64,000 nt of DNA from Synechococcus sp. CS-1328 (GCF_025128095.1 NZ_JAHLYT010000048.1:124001-188000); one strand, 5' to 3'. Counted from the stretch's first letter, positions 27,061 to 36,387 are shown. Program-made: numbers and translations. Notes: generated by a model from the sequence alone, not told the origin.

Positions 27061-28077
27061 ATGGTCGGCTCGATCGTTCCCCTGTTTCGCTCGTCATCCC
27101 CGGCAGCCTCCACGGCAGCCAGTGCCGCTGCCGCCAGTGCCCCAGCCGCGCCTCGGCGCTGGGCTGGCCCGGCGGATCCGGCGGCCATCAACCGAGCCTG
27201 GTTGGCGGCCTACGCCTGCAGCAGCGAAGCCCATGTGCGGCTGCACTGGCGCAATGCCCTGGTGCAGGTCAATCTGCCGCTGGTGCGGCTGCAGGCCCGA
27301 CTCCAGGCGGCCAGCACCGATCTGCCCCTGGACGATCTGATCCAGCTCGGAGCGATCGGCCTGCTGCGGGCCGTCGAGGCCTTTGACCTTCAACGTCGCG
27401 TCAGCCTCAGCAGCTTTGCGGTTCCCTACATCCGCGGCACGATGCAGCAATACCTGCGCGATCGGCACCGGCCCCTGCGGGCGCCCTGGCGCCTGCGGCA
27501 GCTGCAGCAACGGGTGGAACGGCTCCAGGCCCTGCGGCTGCATGCAGGCCAGCCACCGCTGTCGGCTGCGGAGCTGGCCCGCCAGCTGTCCTGCAGCACC
27601 GAAGCCCTGCGGCAGGCGGCGGATCTGCAGACCTGCGAGCGGTTGCGCTCCCTCGATGCCCCGATCGGCGGGGATGACGGCGAGGGCTGCAGCAGCTGTC
27701 TGCTGGACCAGCTGGCGGATCCGGCGACCTCAGTCTCTGCTGATTTCGAGTCGGTAGCTTTCGAGTCTGCAGCTTTCGAGTCGGTGGCTTTCGATCCGGC
27801 GGCATCTGCCGCTGCAGAACCCACCGAAAACGATCAGGATCCTCAAGATCACACCATTTTGAACTGGCTGCGGCAGCGCCTGGCACAGCTCAGTCTTCAG
27901 GAGCGGCAGCTGCTGAACGGTCGCCATCTGCAGGGCGACACCTGGGTGGCCCTGGGGCGCGAGCTCGGTCTTCATCCACGCATGGCCCAGCGCCGCACCG
28001 ACGCCCTGCTGCAGGGGCTGCAACGGGAGGCGCAGCAGTGGCAGGAGCTCAACCGCCCGGCAATGCAGCAGAACTGA
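27061..28077 (+). CDS. Alternative sigma-70 family RNA polymerase sigma factor
   Basis: The 338-residue protein has sigma region 2 (DLIQLGAIGLLRAVEAFD, then VSLSSFAVPYIRGTMQQYLR, with DRHRP leading into region 3). It ends with a helix-turn-helix of region 4 (RQRLAQLSLQERQLLNGRHL through ELGLHPRMAQRRTDALL). It lacks region 1 and the usual group 1/2 signature, so it looks like a group 3 type factor. A linker between regions 3 and 4 is expanded by a 15-bp repeat giving FESVA-like pentapeptides. Its stop lies 29 bp inside the end of the convergent DUF92 gene. Target promoters unknown. Confidence 0.8.
   Translation: MVGSIVPLFRSSSPAASTAASAAAASAPAAPRRWAGPADPAAINRAWLAAYACSSEAHVRLHWRNALVQVNLPLVRLQARLQAASTDLPLDDLIQLGAIGLLRAVEAFDLQRRVSLSSFAVPYIRGTMQQYLRDRHRPLRAPWRLRQLQQRVERLQALRLHAGQPPLSAAELARQLSCSTEALRQAADLQTCERLRSLDAPIGGDDGEGCSSCLLDQLADPATSVSADFESVAFESAAFESVAFDPAASAAAEPTENDQDPQDHTILNWLRQRLAQLSLQERQLLNGRHLQGDTWVALGRELGLHPRMAQRRTDALLQGLQREAQQWQELNRPAMQQN
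27745..27804. repeat. Four 15-bp tandem repeat units inside the sigma factor gene
   Basis: Units 27745-27759, 27760-27774, 27775-27789 and 27790-27804 follow ttcgagtcggtagct with point changes; the last unit is the most worn. They encode FESVA, FESAA, FESVA and FDPAA, in frame, in the acidic linker before region 4. Confidence 0.9.
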
Positions 28078-28825
28078 GCAGACGCGCCGCCCCCATCGCC
28101 AGCAGGGCGGCCACCAGGGTCTGGAGGCCATTGATCACTTCGTTGGTGAGCCAGGCGACCCGTTGCTGCACGGTGGCACCGAGCCAGCTCTCCAGCAGGG
28201 TGGCCGCCAGTCCCACGGCGGTGACCAGGCCCCAGCTGAACCCGTCCGGCAGCACGCCCAGAGCCAGCAGGATCAGGGCCATCAGGGCACTGCCCGCCAG
28301 GCTGGCGGCCGTGCCTTCGAGGCTCACGGCCCCTTCCGTGCCGGGCGGTACCGGCCGCAGGCTGGTGATCAGCAGCGTGTGCCGGCCCCAGCGCTTGCCG
28401 ATCTCACTGCCGAAGGTGTCCGCCAGTTTGGCGGCAAAACTGGCGGCGAAACCGATCAGCAGCAGCGGCCGCCAGGCCGGCGGGCTGAGCGGCACCAGCA
28501 CCGCCAGAACGGTGCCGGTGAGGGCCGACCCCCAGACATTCTCCGGGCCGCGGCGACCGCCTCTGGCCTCGGCGAGACCCTGCTCCTGCTTGCGGCGCAG
28601 CCCCAGACGGGTGACGGCCGACCCCAGGGCGAGGTAGGCCACCACGGCCCACCAGCCGGCGGCCCCGAGGCAGCCCCACAGCAGGGTGCCGAGCAGGCCG
28701 GCATGGATCCAGCCTGCACGGGTGAGCAGCGGTAGGGGTTGGGCCAGGCTGATCAGGATTCCGTTCACGGCGAGGGCCAGCAGCCAGTGCGCGGCGGTCT
28801 GGGCCGGGATGGCGTTGCTCAGCAC
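28049..28825 (-). CDS. DUF92 family membrane protein (VTE6/phytyl-phosphate kinase-like)
   Basis: The 258-residue protein has about six hydrophobic segments and the DUF92 conserved blocks: TRLGLRRKQEQGLAEARGG, then SFAAKLADTFGSEIGK and LRPVPPGTEGAVSLEGTAAS. The plant member VTE6 and cyanobacterial homologs phosphorylate phytyl phosphate to phytyl diphosphate in chlorophyll-phytol salvage and tocopherol synthesis. Start GTG 28825 is chosen because the frame upstream would run through the start of the divergent Ala-rich gene. The 3' end overlaps the convergent sigma gene by 29 bp. Confidence 0.8.
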   Translation of the reverse strand: MLSNAIPAQTAAHWLLALAVNGILISLAQPLPLLTRAGWIHAGLLGTLLWGCLGAAGWWAVVAYLALGSAVTRLGLRRKQEQGLAEARGGRRGPENVWGSALTGTVLAVLVPLSPPAWRPLLLIGFAASFAAKLADTFGSEIGKRWGRHTLLITSLRPVPPGTEGAVSLEGTAASLAGSALMALILLALGVLPDGFSWGLVTAVGLAATLLESWLGATVQQRVAWLTNEVINGLQTLVAALLAMGAARLLSSAALPGG

Positions 28826-28919
28826 AGGGCCAGGGTCGATGGATGTGTTGCACAGATCTAAGCGCTGGGGGGATCGTGCCGCCGGGAGCGGATAATCGGG
28901 CCAGTCTTTCGACGCCGCC

Positions 28920-29345
28920 ATGGTGTTCAAGCTCAAGCCGTCGTTCTTCCTTGAGCTGGGCGGCGACGCCAAGACCCCAGAAGACAAGAAGCCCGCCGTG
29001 ATCGTGGCCCCGGTCGCACCGCCTGCGGCTCAGGAGAAGGCTGAGGCCAAAGCCGGCAAGGCTGAAGCCAACGCCGCCAAAGCCAGCAAGGGCAACGCTG
29101 CCACTTCCCCTGAGGCGGTCGCTGTCGATGGCGAGAAGGCTGCCCCCGCCGCCGGTGCTGAGCTCACCACTGCTGAATCCATCGCCGCCGAGCTTGCTGC
29201 CGCGGCTGCCAGCCGTCCGGCCCCGACCCTCGCGACCTTCGCTCCTGATTGCCTGGTGCCCGGCGCTGCCGTGACCCGTCGCCGCCGTGGTGGCGCCAAC
29301 CTGGCCGGCTTCCGCAGCATGGCCGCCGGCATGTTCCGCAGCTGA
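28920..29345 (+). CDS. Ala-rich protein with conserved-looking C-terminus, unknown function
   Basis: The 141-residue protein starts MVFKLKPSFFLELGGD. A long Ala/Lys/Glu-rich stretch follows (residues 35-90), and the protein ends TFAPDCLVPGAAVTRRRRGG then NLAGFRSMAAGMFRS. The ends look conserved compared with picocyanobacterial proteins I recall, while the middle varies. It could be a small basic/acidic structural protein; no enzyme motif is visible. It diverges from the DUF92 gene with 94 bp between starts. Confidence 0.6.
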   Translation: MVFKLKPSFFLELGGDAKTPEDKKPAVIVAPVAPPAAQEKAEAKAGKAEANAAKASKGNAATSPEAVAVDGEKAAPAAGAELTTAESIAAELAAAAASRPAPTLATFAPDCLVPGAAVTRRRRGGANLAGFRSMAAGMFRS

Positions 29346-29431
29346 AGTCTGCGGGCAGCTGAATCCTGTGAGCAGCAGAATCCTGTGGGCGGTTGAAGCC
29401 AGGGGCATCGCCGCCCCGGCTCAGGTCTGAT

Positions 29432-30292
29432 TCAGCTGCGCCCCAGCCGCTCCCGCCAGGCCACCAGGCGGGCCACGCCGGCCACGGCAGCGGTCGAGCT
29501 GCGCAGGATCGTGGATCCCAGCTGCACCAGCTGCCAGCCAGCGGCCACTGCGAGTTCCTCCTCGTGCTCAGACCAGCCCCCTTCCGGCCCGATCGCCAGG
29601 GTGATGGTGGTCGCAGCCGAGGATGCCGCTGTCGGGGATGCCGCAGCCGGGGATGTCGCAGCCGGGGATGTCTCAGCCGAGCAGACGGTCAATGCAGGTG
29701 TTGGACGATCCATGGGCTGCCAGGCCGCACAGGCATCCTCCAGGGCTGGCAGCTCTCCCTGGCGTGTGGTGGCCAGCAGACCCAGGCCCTCCACCGGCGC
29801 GGACAGGCAGGCAGCCGCGCTCCGCAGCGGTTCCCAGCGCGGTAGCCACAGGCGCTCGCACTGCTCCGCTGCTTCTCGCACGACCGCGCGCCAGCGCTCC
29901 GGAATCGCCGTGTCCGCCGCATCGCCGCGCCGGACGCTGCGCTCGGCCTGCAGGGGTCCCAGTTGATCCACACCCAGCTCGGTGGCCATGCGCAGCACCA
30001 GCTCCCCGTCGCGCCGTGGCATCGCCAGGGCCAGGCCGATCCGGAGGGAGGTGGGGGCCTGGCGCTCTAGGGGCTGCCCCATCGGCTGCTCCAGGTCGGC
30101 GCGGCCCGGCTCCTGCAGCTGCGCGGTCCAGAGGGCCCCGCAGCCATCCACCACGGCGAACCGGTCGCCGGGCCGCAGTCGCAGCACCCTGCTGAGGTAG
30201 TGGCTCTCCTGGCGGCTGAGCACGATCCCAGCCTCGCCGCCCTGCCGCAGCCGGTCCGGATCGATCAGCAGGCGGCGCAGTTCCCGGGCCAT
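29432..30292 (-). CDS. rsmE: 16S rRNA (uracil-1498-N3)-methyltransferase
   Basis: The 286-residue protein matches RsmE. The N-terminal PUA-like domain holds QESHYLSRVLRLRPGDRFAV. The SPOUT methyltransferase follows with VREAAEQCERLWLPRW, then IGPEGGWSEHEEELA (SAM-binding knot) and LGSTILRSSTAAVAG. It methylates U1498 of 16S rRNA. An insert of five near-identical Ala/Ser/Pro pentapeptides (residues about 203-227, from a 15-bp repeat) sits just before the SAM-binding loop and is not part of the family. It is followed upstream on the same strand by the DUF3531 gene, 38 bp away. Confidence 0.92.
   Translation of the reverse strand: MARELRRLLIDPDRLRQGGEAGIVLSRQESHYLSRVLRLRPGDRFAVVDGCGALWTAQLQEPGRADLEQPMGQPLERQAPTSLRIGLALAMPRRDGELVLRMATELGVDQLGPLQAERSVRRGDAADTAIPERWRAVVREAAEQCERLWLPRWEPLRSAAACLSAPVEGLGLLATTRQGELPALEDACAAWQPMDRPTPALTVCSAETSPAATSPAAASPTAASSAATTITLAIGPEGGWSEHEEELAVAAGWQLVQLGSTILRSSTAAVAGVARLVAWRERLGRS
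29610..29684. repeat. Five 15-bp tandem repeat units inside rsmE
   Basis: Units begin at 29610, 29625, 29640, 29655 and 29670 and follow gtcgcagccggggat with one to four changes each. On the coding strand they give SPAAA/SPTAA-type pentapeptides. The reading frame is preserved. Confidence 0.9.
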
Positions 30293-30330
30293 CGCTCTGG
30301 CTCACCCCCAGCCGCGACCCAACCGGCGCC

Positions 30331-30786
30331 TCATTCGTCCTCCAGCTGGGGAAAGAGGCTGTCCGGCTGCTCCTCGATCGGCCAGTCCTCGTTGATGCCG
30401 CCCACGACCACCTCCTCGATCTCGACCACGTCCTTGTTGAGTTGCCGCAGGGCATTGAGCAGCACGTCCAGGGCGAAGACATCGCTGGTCCCCATATCCA
30501 CCCAGCAGCGGGCCCACTCTCCCTGCAGCTCCAGCGGCCCCATGTTGTGCATCAGGGCGGGCAGGGCCTGCTGCGCCTCCTCCTCGTCGACCACCAGCCA
30601 GCTGAGATCGGCGGCCTCCTCATGCAGTTGCAGGGTCTCGGCATTGAAACCGCCGAGCTTGCCGAGGAAAAACCAGCTGTCGAACACCGTTTCCACGTAG
30701 CCCCGCTCCCCGTGGCCGAGGGGATGGGAGAAGCGCATCCAGATCCAGCAGTTGAACGGGTCGACCTCGCGGAAGCGGATCTCCAT
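30331..30786 (-). CDS. DUF3531 family protein
   Basis: The 151-residue protein starts MEIRFREVDPFNCWIWMRFS and continues VETVFDSWFFLGKLGGFNAE. These blocks characterise DUF3531, a family found almost only in cyanobacteria and plastids. It is acidic with no membrane segment. The function is unknown. It is upstream of rsmE on the same strand and divergent from an ABC ATPase gene (97 bp between starts). Confidence 0.85.
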   Translation of the reverse strand: MEIRFREVDPFNCWIWMRFSHPLGHGERGYVETVFDSWFFLGKLGGFNAETLQLHEEAADLSWLVVDEEEAQQALPALMHNMGPLELQGEWARCWVDMGTSDVFALDVLLNALRQLNKDVVEIEEVVVGGINEDWPIEEQPDSLFPQLEDE

Positions 30787-30883
30787 GGGGCAGTGCGAAC
30801 CGGTGGGGTTGCGATCGTTGTCTCCCCATCAAACACGCCGCCTCGACCCGCCGACTCCGGCGGCGGCCCAGCATGCTGGTGCC

Positions 30884-31558
30884 ATGCTCGAGCTTCAGAA
30901 CCTTCGTTATCAGCCCGCCACGGCTGCCACACCGGTGCTGCACGACGTGAGCCTGCGGCTGGAGGTGGGAGAGCCGGCCCTGGTGACGGGCCGCAGCGGC
31001 TGCGGCAAGACCACCCTGCTGGAGGTGATCAGTGGACTGGCCGAGGCCGATCGCGGCCGCATTCTCTGGAACGGCGAACCCCTTTCCAGCCGCAGTCGGC
31101 GCTGGCTCTGCGGGCTGGTGTTCCAGTTCCCGGAACGCCATTTCCTCGGCCTCACGCTGGGCCAGGAGCTGAAGCTCGGCCAGCGGCGCCTCACCCAGGA
31201 GCGGGCCGAGGCGGTGCTGGCCAAGGTGGGGCTCATGGGGATCTCGCTGCAGCAGGCACCGGAGCGGCTCAGTGGGGGCCAGCAGCGCCGGCTGGCCCTG
31301 GCGGTGCAGCTGCTGCGCGATCCGCGGGTGCTGCTGCTGGATGAACCCACCGCCGGGCTCGACTGGACCGTGCGCGATGAGGTGCTGCAGCTGCTGCGCA
31401 GCATCGCCCGCGAACGGGCGGTGCTGGTGGTGACCCATGAGCCGGAGCTGTTCGGTGATCTGGCGCCCCAGCGCTGGCTCCTGGAGAACGGCACCCTCCA
31501 GACCTGCCAACCCCACCAGGGTCAGTCGGCGCAGCGCTCGATCGCCCGACTGGGCTGA
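30884..31558 (+). CDS. ABC transporter ATP-binding protein (orphan)
   Basis: The 224-residue ATPase has Walker A GRSGCGKT, Q-loop GLVFQFPERHF, signature LSGGQQRR, Walker B LLLDEP and switch His in VVTHEPEL. QFPERHFL resembles the Q-loop region of EcfA/CbiO-type energy-coupling ATPases and of a cyanobacterial/plastid relative. No permease is adjacent, so the partner must lie elsewhere. Start ATG 30884 begins right at the domain. Substrate unknown. Confidence 0.85.
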   Translation: MLELQNLRYQPATAATPVLHDVSLRLEVGEPALVTGRSGCGKTTLLEVISGLAEADRGRILWNGEPLSSRSRRWLCGLVFQFPERHFLGLTLGQELKLGQRRLTQERAEAVLAKVGLMGISLQQAPERLSGGQQRRLALAVQLLRDPRVLLLDEPTAGLDWTVRDEVLQLLRSIARERAVLVVTHEPELFGDLAPQRWLLENGTLQTCQPHQGQSAQRSIARLG

Positions 31559-31702
31559 CCCAGGAGCCAGCCCGTCCAGCCGGAGGGTCAGGACAGCCCA
31601 CCGCCGCAGCACCCACCTCTGCATCGCCTACGGCCGCATCGCTCTCCGCCGCAGAGCACTCCCTACGATGCCCTCCAGTTCGGTTGCGGGCAGGTCGGTG
31701 TG

Positions 31703-32617
31703 ATGGGCGATCAGTTGGTGCGTGCCACCGCCGCCGGGGGCGGTATCCGTCTGGTGGCGGTGACCACCACCGTGGCCAGCCGCTACGCCCGCCGCCGCCA
31801 CGACCTCTCCTTCCTCACCACCGCCCTGCTGGGGCGAGCGATGACCGCCGGTCTGCTGCTGGCCAGCTCGATGAAGGTGGCCCATGGCCGGGTGAATCTG
31901 CGCATCGCCTCCGATGGCCCGCTGCGCGGCCTGATGGTGGATGCCGGCCGCGACGGCACCGTGCGCGGCTACGTGGGTCAGCCCAGCCTGGAGCTGGATC
32001 TGGTGCACGATGGCGATGGCGGCTCCCACTTCGACTTCCGCACGGCCACCGGCACCGGTTACCTGCACGTGGTGCGCGACCTGGGCGAGGGCGTGCCGTT
32101 CAGCAGCACGGTTGAGCTGGTCAGCGGCGGCATCGGCGAGGACGTCGCCTCCTACCTGCTCCATTCCGAGCAGACCCCCTCGGCGGTGTTCGTGGGGGAA
32201 CGGATCGACAGCAGCGGCGTGCGCTGCGCCGGAGGGGTGCTGGTGCAGGTGCTGCCCAAGGCGGCCCGGGAACCGGCCCTGGTGGCCCTGCTGGAGGAGC
32301 GCTGCCGGGAGATCAGCGGCTTCAGCAATCGGCTGGCCGCCTGCGAGGGCAATCTCAAGGCGCTGCTGGAGGACATCTTTCCGGATCTGGATCCCCAGCT
32401 GCTCCAGGAGGGAGAGCCCCATCAGACGGTGCAGTTCCACTGCCCCTGCAGCCGCCGCCGCAGCGTCAGCGCCCTGAAACTGCTGGGCCGCGACGAACTC
32501 AGCGCCATCCTGCTGGAAGACGGCCAGGCCGAGCTGGTCTGCCACTTCTGCAATGAGGCCTACCAGGTCGAGGCCCCTGAACTGCAGGAGCTGATCGACG
32601 AGCTGGCTGTGGCGTAA
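31703..32617 (+). CDS. hslO: Redox-regulated chaperone Hsp33
   Basis: The 304-residue protein matches Hsp33: [20 protein letters not shown] at the start, [20 protein letters not shown] next, and the zinc-binding switch cysteines C247 and C249 (HCPCS) with C280 and C283 (CHFC) at the end. Oxidation of these four Cys turns the protein into an ATP-independent holdase. GTG 31700 is a possible alternative start. Its stop is 3 bp from the convergent CPP1-like gene. Confidence 0.95.
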   Translation: MGDQLVRATAAGGGIRLVAVTTTVASRYARRRHDLSFLTTALLGRAMTAGLLLASSMKVAHGRVNLRIASDGPLRGLMVDAGRDGTVRGYVGQPSLELDLVHDGDGGSHFDFRTATGTGYLHVVRDLGEGVPFSSTVELVSGGIGEDVASYLLHSEQTPSAVFVGERIDSSGVRCAGGVLVQVLPKAAREPALVALLEERCREISGFSNRLAACEGNLKALLEDIFPDLDPQLLQEGEPHQTVQFHCPCSRRRSVSALKLLGRDELSAILLEDGQAELVCHFCNEAYQVEAPELQELIDELAVA

Positions 32618-32620
32618 TCC

Positions 32621-33307
32621 TCACCCGATCAGCAGGGCACCAAGCAGCAGCAGCAGCAGGGCCGGCAGGCTCTGCACCTGGAGGGGTGTGAGGGGCAGGC
32701 CCATGGGCAGGGACGGGTCGAGGCCACCGGCCAGCAGTCCGCCGATCACCAGCCCGATCGCGAGCAAGGCCAAACTCCAGCCGACCGCCACCAGCAACCG
32801 ACCGAGCCGGCGCTGCAGGTTGATCACGGCCACCCCGGTGGCAAGGGCCAGCAGCAGCTCCGGTGCTGCGCTCGGGGTGAACAGCAGCAGGGCCAGCAGC
32901 GAACCGATGCCGGCCAGGGGAATCCAGAGCTCGGCGCCACTGGCCAAGCCCAGACTGGGCAGGCGCAGGGCGGCGCCGGAGAACTTGGGAACGGCCAGCT
33001 GCGGCAACTGGGGCAGGGCGGGCAGGGCCGGCCGGGCAGGCGGCGGCGAGGCCTGTTCCCGTTGGGAGGCGGAGCGGGCCGCGAAGCTCACCCGCCCCTG
33101 CTGCCGCTCCTTGAGGCGCTCCATCAGCACGGCGTCGTAGGCGGCCTCGATTCGGGAGCGGGCCAGGGGGTCATCGCCCACTTCGTCGAGCCGCGCCAGC
33201 TTGGCGGCTTGCACGGCATCGAAACTGGCGTCGGCCGCGATGCCGAGCCGCTCATAGGGGTCGGAGGCATCGGCCGCCCGGGACGGCTGATCGGAACCTT
33301 GATTCAT
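32621..33307 (-). CDS. CPP1-like membrane protein with J-like domain
   Basis: The 228-residue protein has a J-domain-like N-terminus (DPYERLGIAADASFDAVQAA, then RSRIEAAYDAVLMERLKERQ) without the HPD motif. A Pro-rich linker follows, then four hydrophobic segments. This matches the CPP1 family of cyanobacteria and chloroplasts; the plant member helps stabilise and import protochlorophyllide oxidoreductase. ATG 33307 is chosen over 33349 because homology begins just after it. Chlorophyll-enzyme chaperone activity is inferred from the plant homolog. Confidence 0.8.
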   Translation of the reverse strand: MNQGSDQPSRAADASDPYERLGIAADASFDAVQAAKLARLDEVGDDPLARSRIEAAYDAVLMERLKERQQGRVSFAARSASQREQASPPPARPALPALPQLPQLAVPKFSGAALRLPSLGLASGAELWIPLAGIGSLLALLLFTPSAAPELLLALATGVAVINLQRRLGRLLVAVGWSLALLAIGLVIGGLLAGGLDPSLPMGLPLTPLQVQSLPALLLLLLGALLIG

Positions 33308-33378
33308 GGCCAGCTCTGCGTATTCAGGAGCGTATCGAGAACCGGCCACCCTGGGTGGGCTGCCCCTGGTTGTTCAGC

Positions 33379-33603
33379 TCAGAACAGGGGATCGCTGCAC
33401 TGGTATCCGGACTCTTGCTGGAGGCGGCGACGCCAGGCTTCAGCTTCGTCGACAGGCAGACGGTGGCGATGCTTCAACAGGGGCATCTGGGGAGGGAGAT
33501 GGCTGCCCTCCCGCATCTCCACAGCCCCCTGGGCAGGGAGAAAGTTGACGTAATCACAGCCCCCGTCGCTGCGGGGACGCACCAGCCAGACCGGCAGGGG
33601 CAT
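33379..33603 (-). CDS. Small hypothetical protein
   Basis: The 74-residue product starts MPLPVWLVRPRSDGGCDYVN and ends with a basic helix and QESGYQCSDPLF. It looks like a small conserved cyanobacterial protein because its start is compact and codon use is like neighbours, but I do not recognise the family. It has no signal peptide. It lies between prfC and the CPP1-like gene on the same strand. The alternative ATG at 33711 would add a poorly conserved leader. Confidence 0.5.
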   Translation of the reverse strand: MPLPVWLVRPRSDGGCDYVNFLPAQGAVEMREGSHLPPQMPLLKHRHRLPVDEAEAWRRRLQQESGYQCSDPLF

Positions 33604-33720
33604 GACTATGACCTTCTGTTGCAGAACCTTTCGGTTAGTGAACAGCAGTCTGGCGGATCCTGCGCCCAAGCGCGACCCCCACCGCGTGCTCGGCAGTCCG
33701 TCTGCCCCCATGGGCTGCCT

Positions 33721-35388
33721 TCAGAGCGCGATCGGCTCGACGCCACTGACCACGGGGGCCACAGCGCTCAGTTCCAGCTCGGGATGGTCGTCGTGCAGCT
33801 GGTTGAGGTTCCAGGTGTTCTTGAACAGCAGCACCGGCCGGTCCCAGGCATCCCGCACCGTTTTGCAGTTGAAGACGCGGCCCACCTGTTCAAGCGCCGG
33901 CCAGCCCCCCACCACCCAGCGGGCCACCGAGAAGCCCAGGGGCTCCAGGCGGGTCTGCACGCCGTACTCGTTCTCGAGGCGGTATTGCACCACCTCCAGT
34001 TGCAGCTGGCCCACGGCCGCCAGGATCGGATCGCGCTTGCTCTGGTCGGTGTCGTAGAGGATCTGCACGGCACCCTCCTCGCGCAGCTCGTTGACGCCTT
34101 TGCGGAAGCTCTTGAAGGCTGAAGGGTTGGGGTTGCGAAGCCAGGAAAAGATCTCCGGGCTGAAGCAGGGGATTCCCTCGTATTCCACTTTGGGGCCCAC
34201 ATAGAGCGTGTCGCCGATGGCGAACATGCCCGGGTTGTTGAGGCCGATCACATCACCGGGGTAGGCGTCTTCCACGACCTCCCGGTCCTGGCCGAACAGC
34301 TTCTGCGGCCGCGAGAGGCGAATCGCCTTGCCGGTGCGGGCGTGCTGCACCGTCATGTCCTTCTCGAATCGGCCGCTGCAGACCCGCACGAAGGCGACCC
34401 GATCGCGGTGACGGGGATCCATGTTGGCCTGCAGCTTGAACACGAAGCCGCTGAAGCCGGGCCGGATCGGATCCACCGTGCCGGCGCTGCTGGTGCGGGC
34501 GATCGGCTTCTGGGCCAGTTCGAGGAAGGCATCGAGAAAGGGCCGCACGCCGAAGTTGGTCATGGCCGACCCGAAGAACACCGGGCTCAGTTCACCGGCG
34601 TGCACCAGTTCGAGGTCGAGGTCGGCACCGGCTCCATCGAGCAGCTCCAGTTCCTCCAGGGCTGCCGCTAACAGATCCGCTTCCACCAGATCGCTGCTGG
34701 CGGCCTCCTCGACGGACAGCAGCTTCTCCTCGCTCTGGCGGCCCCGCTCAGCCCGCTGAAACAGGATCACCTGCCGGCTGCGGCGGTCGATCACGCCGCG
34801 GAAGCGATCGCCGCTGCCGATCGGCCAGTTCACCGGCCAGCAGGCAAGACCGAGCTCCGTCTCGATCTCATCGAGCAGCTCCAGGGGTTCGCGCCCTGGC
34901 CGGTCCATCTTGTTGATGAAGGTGAAGATCGGGATCTGCCGCATGCGGCAGACCTCGAACAGCTTGCGGGTCTGGGGCTCGAGTCCCTTGGCCGCGTCCT
35001 CCAGCATCACCGCGTTATCCGCGGCGGCCAGGGTGCGGTAGGTGTCTTCGGAGAAGTCCTGGTGGCCGGGGGTGTCGAGCAGGTTGATCGTGCTGCCGCT
35101 GTAGTCGAACTGCAGCACTGTTGAGGTGATCGAGATGCCGCGCTGCTTCTCCAGCTCCATCCAGTCGGAGGTCACCTTGCGCTGTTCGCCCTTGGCCTTC
35201 ACGGCACCGGCCTGCTGGATCGCGCCGCCGTAGAGCAGCAGTTTTTCGGTGAGGGTGGTCTTACCGGCGTCCGGGTGGGAAATGATCGCGAAGTTGCGGC
35301 GCCGGCTCACCGCCTCGGCCAGGGCGGCGAGCTCGGGGTCGGCGGCGCTGCTGGCCGCTGCGGAGGGGGACTGGGCTGTGCTCGTCAT
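33721..35388 (-). CDS. prfC: Peptide chain release factor 3
   Basis: The 555-residue GTPase has the G motifs: [28 protein letters not shown] and [16 protein letters not shown]. Domain II and the RF3-specific C-terminal part follow ([20 protein letters not shown], then [20 protein letters not shown]). RF3 removes RF1/RF2 from the ribosome after termination. Length and order match the family. The N-terminus holds an Ala/Ser-rich leader of about 20 residues. Its start codon lies next to the start of a divergent GGDEF remnant. Confidence 0.95.
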   Translation of the reverse strand: MTSTAQSPSAAASSAADPELAALAEAVSRRRNFAIISHPDAGKTTLTEKLLLYGGAIQQAGAVKAKGEQRKVTSDWMELEKQRGISITSTVLQFDYSGSTINLLDTPGHQDFSEDTYRTLAAADNAVMLEDAAKGLEPQTRKLFEVCRMRQIPIFTFINKMDRPGREPLELLDEIETELGLACWPVNWPIGSGDRFRGVIDRRSRQVILFQRAERGRQSEEKLLSVEEAASSDLVEADLLAAALEELELLDGAGADLDLELVHAGELSPVFFGSAMTNFGVRPFLDAFLELAQKPIARTSSAGTVDPIRPGFSGFVFKLQANMDPRHRDRVAFVRVCSGRFEKDMTVQHARTGKAIRLSRPQKLFGQDREVVEDAYPGDVIGLNNPGMFAIGDTLYVGPKVEYEGIPCFSPEIFSWLRNPNPSAFKSFRKGVNELREEGAVQILYDTDQSKRDPILAAVGQLQLEVVQYRLENEYGVQTRLEPLGFSVARWVVGGWPALEQVGRVFNCKTVRDAWDRPVLLFKNTWNLNQLHDDHPELELSAVAPVVSGVEPIAL

Positions 35389-35680
35389 GCACCCCAGCCT
35401 GACAGGCAGCCCCAGCCCCGGGCACGGGCTGCTTCGTTGCCTGCGCCGCGATGACCTGGCGGCCCGGCTGGGGGGCGACGAGCTGCTGGTGATGGTGTTC
35501 GGTATTCAGGACCTCGCCAACGCCGAGGCCCTGGCGGAGACGATCCTCATAGCGGCAGCTGAGCCGATCGACAGTCTGATGCAGCAGGCCGATCAGGCGA
35601 TGTATGAGGCCAAACGGCTCGGCCGCAACCGGCTGGTGCCGCTCCAGCCGCCAGCCGCTGTCCTGGAGCGACCGACTTAA
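35387..35680 (+). pseudogene. Remnant of a GGDEF-domain gene
   Basis: The frame holds only the C-terminal part of a diguanylate-cyclase domain: [19 protein letters not shown] with an intact GGDEF-like active site, then LAETILIAAAEPIDS followed directly by QADQAMYEAKRLGRNRLVP. In complete domains about 30 residues with the conserved Ser-Gly-Ile stretch separate these last two blocks, so there is an internal deletion. The N-terminal half of the domain and any sensor are missing. The open frame is preserved but it cannot fold as a normal GGDEF domain. Confidence 0.7.
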
Positions 35681-36387
35681 CGCTGGCCCCAGACCTCCAG
35701 GTAGCGGTCGTCCAGGGGGGCCACCCGCAACCCTGTCAATCCCGCCTGCAGCAGCTGCGCTTCCACCTCCTCGGGGCGGAAGGCCGCATGCAGCGAAGCC
35801 AGGTAATCCCGCTGCAGGATCTCTGGCGCCTGGCCCAGGTGGCGGTGCAGCAGATCCTCAGCGGCAGCCGCTGAGTCGGGTCGTCGCAGATCCTTGATGT
35901 AGACGGTCGCCCCGGGTGCGGCCAGCTGCCGAACCGTGTGCCAGAGCACGGCCGGGTCATGCAGATGGTGCAAGAGGCTGTTGCTGAGCACCGCCTCGCA
36001 GGCCCCGCTCAGATCACTCTGATCCAGGGCATCGCAGGGCAATACGAGCTGACGGAATTCCAGGCTTGCAGGGAAATCCCCCTGCCTGTCCAGCCGTTCC
36101 CGGGCGATCGCCAGCATCGCCGCGGCCCCGTCGATGCCCACCACATGGGCCCCGGGATAACGCTCGGCCAGCAGAACGCTGATGTTGCCGGGCCCGCAAC
36201 CGAGGTCCACCAGTAAGCCGGGGCATCGGCCTGGCGTGAGGGTTGCCAGGATTTCAGCGAAACGATCCACCACCAGCCTGTCGGTGGCGGTGAAATCGGC
36301 CGCGGCATAGGCCGTCGCCTGGGCCGGTTCGTCCATCAGCTCCGGCTCTGGCTGCCTCGGCATCGGTTCGGGATCGGGGCGGGGCAT
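35677..36387 (-). CDS. Class I SAM-dependent methyltransferase
   Basis: The 236-residue protein has SAM-binding motif I LVDLGCGPGNISVLLAERYP, the acidic residue in VVGIDGAAAMLAIARERL and a later LSNSLLHHLHDP block typical of small-molecule methyltransferases (Methyltransf_25 type). The acceptor is unknown. ATG 36387 or 36336 are both possible starts. The stop overlaps the GGDEF remnant by 4 bp on the opposite strand. It diverges from nrdJ. Confidence 0.8.
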   Translation of the reverse strand: MPRPDPEPMPRQPEPELMDEPAQATAYAAADFTATDRLVVDRFAEILATLTPGRCPGLLVDLGCGPGNISVLLAERYPGAHVVGIDGAAAMLAIARERLDRQGDFPASLEFRQLVLPCDALDQSDLSGACEAVLSNSLLHHLHDPAVLWHTVRQLAAPGATVYIKDLRRPDSAAAAEDLLHRHLGQAPEILQRDYLASLHAAFRPEEVEAQLLQAGLTGLRVAPLDDRYLEVWGQR

